Assembly: GCA_964059195.1 (NCBI GenBank)
Contig: CAXKWD010000008.1
Span: forward strand, 47,224,502 to 47,288,501
Source: Ectobius pallidus
Lineage: Eukaryota > Arthropoda > Insecta > Blattodea > Ectobiidae
Length of the DNA stretch: 64,000 nucleotides
Reading direction: 5' to 3'
The position numbers and the translations under genes were made by a program. The notes beneath the pieces are model-generated. The model saw nothing but the letters and a program-made list of their open reading frames with translations, ran no database searches and was not told where the DNA came from. Positions 56,853 to 64,000 of this stretch are shown in pieces (positions within the stretch are counted from its first letter, which is position 1; each line of letters opens with the position of its first letter).

Positions 56853-57360
56853 ATGCAAGATATTCAAATACATGGTTTCTGTGATTCCTCAGAAAAGGCT
56901 TATGGTGCATGTATATATCTCCGTTCTGTGAACAGTGAAGGTGAAGTTACAATTCAATTATTGTGCTCCAAGTCTAAGGTTGCCCCCTTAAAAAGGCAAA
57001 CCATACCACGACTTGAACTCTGTGGTGCATTGCTGCTATCCAAGCTATACAGCAAAGTATTAAGTGATCTTAACATTCAGACATCACAAAACTACTTATG
57101 ATCTGATTCTGTTATTGTACTGTCTTGGATAAAATCAGACTCACGTAAGTAGAAAACATTTGTATCCAACCGTGTTTCTTAAGTTCAAGAACTTTCTGAA
57201 ACTGCAGCATGGCGACATGTCTCAACTGAAGACAACCCAGCTGATCTCGTTTCAAGAGGTGTGTCCTCGGTACATCTATCTGATATCGATTTGTGGTGGC
57301 ATGGTCCTAGTTGGCTCTCCCAACCCACAACATCATGGCCTGAACAACCACAACAATTGA
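56853..57360 (+). pseudogene. BEL/Pao RNase H-like region
   Basis: MQDIQIHGFCDSSEKAYGAC holds the catalytic D, QLLCSKSKVAPLKRQTIPRL and ELCGALLLSKL the E. After a TGA at 57099 the sequence continues (SDSVIVLSWIKSDS-like), with NRV and later a change of frame towards ADLVSRG-type sequence near 57240. This is the standard BEL RNase H order. Two or more frame breaks are present. Confidence 0.85.
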
Positions 57361-58897
57361 ATGTTCAGGATTCTTCTGAGCAACTTGTTTCCGTCTGTAT
57401 GGTGTCCACTATTGAAGAAGATAACTTTATCACAAGGTTTTCTGATCTTCGGCGCCTTCAGAGAGTGACTTATTATATATACAGGTTTATATCTGCCTGC
57501 CAACATGAAACTAAGTATCATTTACCGCTAGCAGCAGAAGAGCTACATCACGCTTTGCAAACGTGTGTTAGAATCGCTCAGAAATCAGCTTTCGCTCATG
57601 AACTGACAGATCTTCACAATGGAAAGCAAACATCTGTTAAAAGTCCAATCCGTTCACTAGTTCCATTCTTGGATCAGAATGATTTTTTAAGAGTAGGAGG
57701 AAGACTGGAGAAAGCAGATCTTACACATGATGCAAGACATCAGGTTATCTTACCTTCGAAACATCATCTAACCATTCTGATAGTAGAATATGAACATCGC
57801 AAGATATTACATGCTTCACATCAACTGCTCATAGCTTCTTTAAGACAAGCCTACTGGATACCTTGTATTCGAAGAGTAGTGAAATCTATTTTGCATAGAT
57901 GCCTAACCTGCTTTAAGTTAAAAGCAGAATGTTCTCAGCAATTAATGGGCAATCTTCCTAGCTACCAAATAACTCCTGCTAGGCCCTTTCTTCGTACAGC
58001 AGTGGATTATGCTGGCCCATTCAACAAAAATATGGTGCTCCTCGTAGCAAAACCACTGTTAAAGCCTACATTGCCGTTTTTGTATGTTTGGTTACCAAAG
58101 CTATCCACATTGAACTGGTTTCTGATCTTACATCAGAGGCATTTATAGCCGCCCTAAGAAGATTTACATCACGTCGAGGACTGTGTAAAGAAATCTTCAG
58201 TGGTAATGGCACTAACTTTGTTGGAGCAAACAACAAGTTAAGAGAGTTGCGATTGTTGTTGCAGTCAACAGAATTTCAAAATGCAGTTCAAAATTTCACT
58301 GCAAATAATGACTATAGTTGGCATTTTATTCCTCCTAGCTCACCTCACTTTGGGGGTCTACATGAGGCAGCAGTAAAATCGATAAAATTCCATCTTAGAA
58401 GGATGATGGGTGCTCAAGTTCTCACATACGAACAGCTTTGCACTCTACTTACTCAGATTGAAACTTGTCTGATCTCTAGACCACTCGTTCGTCTTACATG
58501 ATCCAGCTGATTTGTCATATCTTTCTCCTGGTCACTTCTTAATTGGAGAACCTCTCACAGCTTTACCTTCGCATCCTCCTACAGAAGCTAAAAGATATGT
58601 TGAAAAATGGCAGCTTCTACAAGATCACTGCAGCATCTATGGAAACGCTGGTCATCAGAATATCTTCATTCCTTACAACATAGGCAGAAATGGTCCTGCT
58701 CAAGTGACAACGTTCGAGTTGGCACCGTCGTCATCTTGAAAGAAGACAACATTCCTCCTCTTCAATGGAAGTTAGGTGTTATTACCGCTACTCATCCTGG
58801 TGAAGATGGTTTAGTGCGAGTGATATCAGTGCGTACTTCCAATGGTGAATATAAGCGCCCCATAGTGAAGGTATGTCCTTTGCCCAAAGACGAGTAG
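57261..58897 (+). pseudogene. BEL/Pao integrase and C-terminal domain, catalytic Asp replaced
   Basis: The N-terminal HHCC zinc finger is seen as EYEHRKILHASHQLLIASLR with HRCLTCFK. The catalytic core has RTAVDYAGPFNKNM (first D), a frameshift near 58050, then CKEIFSGNGTNFVGANNKLR, where the usual SDNGTNF has become SGNGTNF (Asp to Gly, GGT at 58200-58202), and PHFGGLHEAAVKSIKFHL with the final E and Trp changed to His. A further frameshift near 58500 leads to YLSPGHFLIGEPLTALPS and the C-terminal VGTVVILKEDNIPPLQWKLG, ending at a stop at 58897. The Asp change alone should abolish integration. Confidence 0.9.
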
Positions 58898-59930
58898 CAA
58901 ATGACATTTATGATGTTCTTATATTCCAAGTTTTCCCAATTAATCCATATCTTAATTGACTCTTGGCTACGCCAAACTGTATTCCTGCATTATGTGCAGT
59001 AAGTTCTTTCTTTTCTATTCCTCTTATGTTACTTGTGGAAGTTTCTTTTCTTCTTGCAGTTCGAGAGGATGAATCGCTTTGTCGGTGTTATAGTTACTTA
59101 TTGTTGACCGTCCTTAGGTTCATTACTTTAAGTTTCTCCTTTATAATGCTTTCCTTTATGTCTAGGATTTGCATTATTTCTATTTTCCAATTACATCCAA
59201 TGATCTGCACGTCCCTGTTCTAGTTAGTGCTGTTTCATTGATGTTATACATGACTTCCCTTACTTGCATTGATCTATCGATTATGGCTATTTGCATAGTA
59301 GTCCTCTGTCATTAGATCAATTCTACCCGACTTCCCTTACTTACATTGACCTATCGAATAATGCTATCTGCATATTAATCTTTGGTCATCAGATCTCAAT
59401 TCCAAGTCACAATGACTACATGGGTTTTATTTCTTTGTTATTAAGAATATTAATAGCTTCAGTTATTGTTATGCTGAACATTGAAGTTCCATTACGTTTC
59501 CTAATATCTCTGTTCTATGTAACAGTTAAGTTTCAAGTATTGTTATGCTTAACATTGGAATTCCTTCGCCTACCATTTCCATGATAATTATGTCAACATA
59601 CTCCATGTTGGTAGAAAGCAATTATCATGTATCTTTCCAATGTTCCAATTTTCTGTAGTATAACAATGTTCCATTCTACACTTCTTATTGATGCTATCCT
59701 ATTGTCGCTGCTCGTCTTGGGTCACCTTTTACTACACTCAAGATTTCTCCAGCTTCCTGATGGATTCCATACATCATCATCATCTATGCTTGACTTTCAC
59801 ATCATGCTACGTGTGTTGTCAGTTTAAGTAGTGTAGAATCAGTGTTTCTTTCAGTGTTATATAAATAAGTGTTACCGTTTAGCTTGCACTTTATTTATTT
59901 TTTGTTACAGCTATGCTTCAACCCGGGGTA
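58898..59930 (+). other. BEL/Pao 3' untranslated region with an internal duplication
   Basis: Two adjacent blocks of about 80 bp each begin GACTTCCCTTACTT and contain ATTGA.CTATCGA, GCTATTTGCATA or GCTATCTGCATA, and TCATTAGATCAATT or TCATCAGATCTCAATT (59250-59400). A second, weaker pair shares ATTGTTATGCT.AACATTG (59465-59560). No protein domain is recognised. Confidence 0.6.
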
Positions 59931-61612
59931 TGTCAGTGCATGCTACATGTTTTTTTTTTTTTTTTTTAATTTATTTCTATTCATGTCCAGTGAATATTTC
60001 TAATCAAATGGTCCGCTGTAACATTCCCGCTCTGCGTCAGCTAAATTGAAGTGCAATATTACTACAGCTTTTTAGAGCTGTGTGCAAAAGGAACAGGTGC
60101 AGTGTTTAGGACACGTGGCTTGTCATGGCGTCACTTCAGTTTTAGTATAATCTCAGCAGCTACACGGTTCGGATGTGCTCAAGTGCTGTTCTTGTTCCCA
60201 CGTTTACAGACAAAGGCATCATTGGCCCTTTGTTCTAAAACCGAGAAATGTCTGTATAAAACTTGAATTACAAGTTTTATTGATTCGCGTAATTATTCTA
60301 CAGTGCCTTTTTTTTACTCGTGGCCGGGCGGTCGGCTGGAAGTAGCTGCGAGCGCACAGTGCTTCTCACCGTTCCTGGCTCCCGCCTTTCTCCCCGTCAG
60401 TGCATGTGCGGTTGTTGCTAGCGGAGGTTCTTTTTTCTTCTTTGTGGTTAAATTGTGATAGTTCTGTTATAATGCCAAGAAGTGTGTATACTTTAGCACA
60501 CCGCATATTCATGTATGATTCCTATGTGCAAACAGAGTTCTGTAGAGAAGTGACACGGCTATTTGTAGACAGATTCCCTGGTATTCCTGTGCCTCACAGA
60601 GAGACAGTTCGTAAACTTGTAGACAGATTCAGAGAAACGGGTTCTGTTCTTGATAAGAAATAAAAATAATAAAAATTCGCCGTGTGCTTACAGAGAGAAA
60701 ACTCGATGAGATAGGACAGAAGTTAGAACGTAGCCCAAGAAAATCTCTGAGTAGGTTATCACAGGAAACGGGGTTTTCACAATTCTCGGCTTGGAAAGCC
60801 ACTAAACTTATGAAATTAAAACCATATAAGATAACCATAGTTCAGGAACTGCAACCACGTGGATTCATTTACATGGTCATGCATCGACACAAAACAACAG
60901 ATACTGGAGTGCAGAAAAACCCGATATTGTACACGAAATGCCATTGCATGACCAGAAAATTGGTGTTTGGTGTGCTGTGTGTGTGCACTGACGGGGAGAA
61001 AGGCGGGAGCCTGGAACGGTGAGAAGCACTGTGCGCTCGCAGCTACTTCCAGCCGACCGCCCGGCCACGAGTAAAAAAAATGGCACTGTACAATAATTCA
61101 CGCAATTTTCAATTTCAAGGCTTTATAGATCCGTCTTTTAAGCTTTGTGAGCATTGTGAAACTATCGTTTCGACAGTGAAGCAGCTATTCAGTGCAATTA
61201 TTATAAAGTTTATTACTTTTAAACTTATTCAAGTAATTCTACACAGAATTGCAATTGTTTACGTTTATAATTCATCATTGATATAAATTTTGTACATTTA
61301 TCATCACGTGGTGAAATTTGCCTTTCGCGCCAAATTAGTGATTGTTCAAGTATAAAGTGTTACATCATTTATTATTCAAGTTTCTTTATTAATTAATCAT
61401 TATCTTACACGTGTGAATAAAGTGTGCATTGTTAAATTACATGATATTGCCTAGATTGTTTTCCAATAATAATTCATGGATCCCTGTTCTATGACCTGCG
61501 TTTTCAGTCCTTCTTGCTCTCATAGAGTGGTCCTCTGATCTACCAGAATTTATTAATTCATCCTATGTATTTCCTATTGTACCTAAATACCTTTTCATTT
61601 GATATTCCTTCA
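59931..61612 (+). repeat. BEL/Pao 3' LTR, split by a Tc1/mariner element
   Basis: The right part (60137-60300 plus 61091-61612) matches the 5' LTR. The true start is uncertain: TGTCAGTGC at 59931 follows a G-rich GGGGTA and is my best guess, but TGTAACATTCCC at 60018 is also possible. The end is CCTTCA at 61612. A 788-bp transposon interrupts it at 60301-61088. Confidence 0.75.
60301..61088 (+). mobile_element. Tc1/mariner-superfamily element with about 104-bp inverted ends
   Basis: CAGTGCCTTTTTTTTACTCG at the left is mirrored at 61069-61088, and the match runs about 104 bp with very few differences (60301-60404 and 60984-61088). It is flanked by TA (60299-60300 and 61089-61090), and the 5' LTR near 52294 shows the empty site. 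The plus-strand frame 60473-60663 encodes the N-terminal MPRSVYTLAHRIFMYDSYVQ and HRETVRKLVDRFRETGS. After a stop, RKLDEIGQKLERSPRKSLSR and ATKLMKLKPYKITIVQEL follow. Only a scrap of the catalytic region remains (CHCMTRKLVFGVLC). Confidence 0.93.
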
Positions 61613-63278
61613 AGGGGTAATAGTTGAAGTATATGTAGTGCAAGGTTTAATGTTGATTTCCTTTTTAATTACCTCCCAAGCTGCCTTACAAATTACATAA
61701 TTAAAAATGTTGGTGATGCAATTCTGGAACCACTCTCTTTTCTTATTAATACTATTCTAGTTCAGGGCATTTATCCAGATTGTTTAAAGATTGCGAAAGT
61801 TACCCCTATTTTTAAAAAGGGAGATATAAATAAACCTGACAATTATAGACCAATCGCAATAGTTCCCATCTTAAGTAAAATAATTGAGTCATGTATAGTC
61901 AACCAGTTATATAATTATTTTGTAGACAACAATTTGCTATATACTTACCAATTTGGCTTCAGACCGAACCACTCCACCATTAAGGCGGTTGAAACCATTA
62001 TAGACCACATCCTAAAAGGCTTTGAAAATAAACATATAGTTGGAATGAGCCTTATAGACTTAAGTAAAGCCTTCGACATGGTATCACATGCTATAGTTAG
62101 TAAGAAGTTAGAATTTTATGGAGTTGTAAACAACGAACTGAAACTGCTTGTAAGTTATCTAAATAATAGAAAACAAATGGTTAGTTTAAACAATAACTTT
62201 TCAAATATAGCAAATTTAAACGTAGGAGTTCCGCAGGGATCTGTGCTGGGCCCCTTGTTGTTTTTGATTTTTGTTAACGATTTTAGCTGCAATATTTCCT
62301 CACTTTCGGTACTTTACGCAGATGATACAACTATAATAGAATCAGATAATGACATCTTAAATGTCCGAACCGAACTAGATAGATCTTTAGAGCAAGCAAA
62401 AGCCTGGTATTCAGCAAACAAATTAATTGTAAATGAGAATAAAACAGAACATATCATATTTTCCTTAAAACAAACATTAGAATTAAATGATGAACTTCTT
62501 AAACCAGTCAAACTGCTGGGTATTTATCTAGATAGGAAATTATCATGGGATGAGCATATAAACAATTTGTGTAAAAAATTGGCTAGGGTCGTCTTCCTTC
62601 TAAGAAAATTAAAAACCTGTATAAGTCCAGCAATACTAAAGATGATTTACTTTGGACTATTCCACACTCACTTAATCTATGGGATCCGTCTCTGGGGCAA
62701 CTCACCCTCAGCATTAAAGGTTTTCATATGGCAAAAAAAAGCAATTAGAACTATAGATGGATTAGGGCCTAGAGACTCGTGTAGAACAGCCTTTCAACGA
62801 TTAAACATAATGACACTGGCAGGTATTTATATATACTATAATTTAATGTTTATTAAAGAAAATATAGAAGATTTCGAAGAGCAGAATACACAACACAACT
62901 ATAATACAAGACAAAAATCAAACCTCGTAAAACCTAGTATTAGGCTGGATAAGTATTATAAAAGTTTTAAATATCAACAACTACTGTTTTTTAACAAACT
63001 GCCAAACACAATTAAACACTTACCTACAAACAATTTTAGTAAGACTATGTCCAAATGGCTTAAGAATAAGGCCTTCTACACCATTGAGGATTTCCTAAAT
63101 GAAAATATAGATGAGAAAGTAATAGTTTAAATTTGTAAGATAAGAACTTGTATTTAATTTTTATTATTATGTGTATTTTTTTAATTATGTATATATTTTT
63201 ATGATTTGACGATGCCTATTGTAATCTATTTATTTAATGGCAAATAAAAATTCTTGATTCTTGATTCTTGATTCTTAC
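61613..63278 (+). mobile_element. CR1-like non-LTR retrotransposon, 5'-truncated
   Basis: A single long frame encodes RT, followed by a short 3' UTR and a tandem tail of the heptamer TTCTTGA (63251-63276), the tail style of the CR1 superfamily. The 5' end directly follows the BEL LTR at 61612, so it is truncated or was cut by that element. Endonuclease and ORF1 are absent. Confidence 0.85.
61628..63130 (+). CDS. CR1-like reverse transcriptase, open frame without damage
   Basis: The frame is open from the codon after TGA 61625-61627 for 501 codons, so the start is set by element truncation, not by an ATG. RT motifs in order: VTPIFKKGDINKPDNYRPIA, YQFGFRPNHSTIKAVETII, SLIDLSKAFDMVSHAIVS, VGVPQGSVLGPLLFLIFVND and catalytic YADDTTI, then LLGIYLDRKLSWDEHINNLC, YGIRLWGN and the C-terminal RNKAFYTIEDFL. 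All catalytic residues are intact. The protein would copy element RNA at a nicked target, but it lacks the endonuclease. Confidence 0.9.
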   Translation, partial: SICSARFNVDFLFNYLPSCLTNYIIKNVGDAILEPLSFLINTILVQGIYPDCLKIAKVTPIFKKGDINKPDNYRPIAIVPILSKIIESCIVNQLYNYFVDNNLLYTYQFGFRPNHSTIKAVETIIDHILKGFENKHIVGMSLIDLSKAFDMVSHAIVSKKLEFYGVVNNELKLLVSYLNNRKQMVSLNNNFSNIANLNVGVPQGSVLGPLLFLIFVNDFSCNISSLSVLYADDTTIIESDNDILNVRTELDRSLEQAKAWYSANKLIVNENKTEHIIFSLKQTLELNDELLKPVKLLGIYLDRKLSWDEHINNLCKKLARVVFLLRKLKTCISPAILKMIYFGLFHTHLIYGIRLWGNSPSALKVFIWQKKAIRTIDGLGPRDSCRTAFQRLNIMTLAGIYIYYNLMFIKENIEDFEEQNTQHNYNTRQKSNLVKPSIRLDKYYKSFKYQQLLFFNKLPNTIKHLPTNNFSKTMSKWLKNKAFYTIEDFLNENIDEKVIV

Positions 63279-63280
63279 AT

Positions 63281-63645
63281 TTATTAGCAGCTTGGTCAAT
63301 ATACCGTTCATTAGCTAATAGTTTTGCTTTTCTTATCGCTTTTCTATAAATATTTCTACAGTTTTGATAATTCTGCTTATCTCTCAGGGATTTGTTTTTC
63401 TGGTATTTATTTAATGTTATCACTAGTAAAATATGTAAGGTTTTTAAAAAAGGTGTATACCAATTGTGTTTACTTTTGTTATTGCATCTATTGCTTGCAT
63501 TCTTTATTATTTTTACTGGGCAGCATTTATTGAAGAGGCCCGTTGTTATGTTTATAAAATTTGCAAAAGCAAGTTCAATATTGTCAACATTTATAATTGG
63601 CTGCCAATCTACACTAAGTAGACAATTCTGATAATGAGTCATGTG
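63281..63645 (-). pseudogene. CR1-like element, linker between endonuclease and RT
   Basis: The minus frame reads VDWQPIINVDNIELAFANFI, FNKCCPVKII, WYTPFLKTLHILL, then RKAIRKAKLLANERYIDQAA, the usual linker before RT in CR1/Jockey-like elements. It directly abuts the tail of the plus-strand element, suggesting that element inserted into it. With the minus-strand RT at 50383-52120 it could be part of one element split by later insertions. Confidence 0.7.
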
Positions 63646-64000
63646 TATAATTACACGAAACTTGGAAGTAAAACTATGATTTTCGTAGCCAAAACATAGG
63701 CTTAAAATTACGACATTACATTAAAATCATTTCATTGTAGATCTTTTCACATTTATGTTCAGAGTTAATATTTGACACGTAGATTGCGATTCTGAACTTA
63801 GTTTTGCATAATGTATTATAATAGTTTGTAAGCAACCTAACCCCACATTAAAACCGTGCAATATTAACATTTGATATTCATGTTCTACGGACTTTAGAAT
63901 AATGTTAAAGTGTCTGGCATCATACTCACAGCTTTACATATTTAATATTGTTCTTTTAAAACAATTATTTGTTTATTAAAAGAAATAATAAGTTTATTAC
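63646..64000. other. Unannotated AT-rich end of window
   Basis: No gene or repeat recognised. Confidence 0.4.

Noticed and set aside
58963..59584. Hydrophobic ORFs that could suggest an envelope gene in the BEL element
   Set aside because: Composition reflects T-rich duplicated non-coding sequence; no signal peptide or envelope motif order is recognised.

Overview
This is a eukaryotic, AT-rich, almost entirely intronic window from what is probably an insect genome with large, transposon-filled introns. A hemimetabolous lineage such as a cockroach or termite relative is my guess from the mix of Tc1/mariner, BEL/Pao, RTE, CR1-like, Penelope and tRNA-SINE elements; the sequence does not prove it. 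No bacterial-type operons, rRNA genes or CRISPR arrays are present.

The only host gene I can support lies on the + strand. Four exons (2376-2507, 11838-12025, 37760-37925, 49301 to about 49579) have consistent splice phases and encode the end of the DHR-2 region and the proline-rich tail of a DOCK-family guanine nucleotide exchange factor (Mbc/DOCK1-like or Sponge/DOCK3-4-like). The introns between them are about 9.3, 25.7 and 11.4 kb and hold nearly everything else.

Intron-by-intron layout. Before exon 1: a tRNA-derived SINE (262-570) with a 13-bp target-site duplication (TSD) and a block of related repeats. Intron 1: RTE-like and CR1/Jockey-like reverse transcriptase (RT) fragments, a pogo/Tigger transposase remnant, two opposed fragments of an RNase H-bearing I/R1-type element, and a Tc1/mariner relic. 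Intron 2 (12-37.7 kb): a minus-strand Gypsy-like LTR element (13092-26124) with its 3' LTR split by a nearly full-length RTE element, its 5' LTR split by a SINE and its interior split by a 761-bp Tc1/mariner element; a mariner with long inverted repeats; a second copy of the same SINE; a 2.3-kb CACTA/EnSpm-like transposon with a 534-codon DDE-like ORF; and a nested block bounded by hAT-like ends (30355-36945). That block contains a long-inverted-repeat element with a PIN-like nuclease pseudogene, a TTAA-flanked Kolobok-like element (THAP gene opposite a P2X7-tail-like domain) inserted into a mariner transposase, and another mariner. Intron 3: a head-to-head pair of Penelope-like elements, one arm interrupted by an RTE-like insertion, a Tc1/mariner relic and a 1.7-kb hAT element with a perfect 8-bp TSD. 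After exon 4: a minus-strand CR1-like RT, a degenerate BEL/Pao element (52121-61612) carrying three later insertions, and a plus-strand CR1-like element.

Nesting order can be read directly because several insertions leave an empty counterpart in the paired LTR or inverted arm. Most coding regions are broken by stops or frameshifts; the least damaged are the CACTA-like ORF (one late nonsense codon), the plus-strand CR1-like RT ORF (501 open codons) and the RTE endonuclease ORF. The main candidates for undescribed biology are the PIN-like/cysteine-rich gene inside long inverted repeats, the convergent THAP and P2X7-tail-like pair in a TTAA element, and the CACTA-like transposon.
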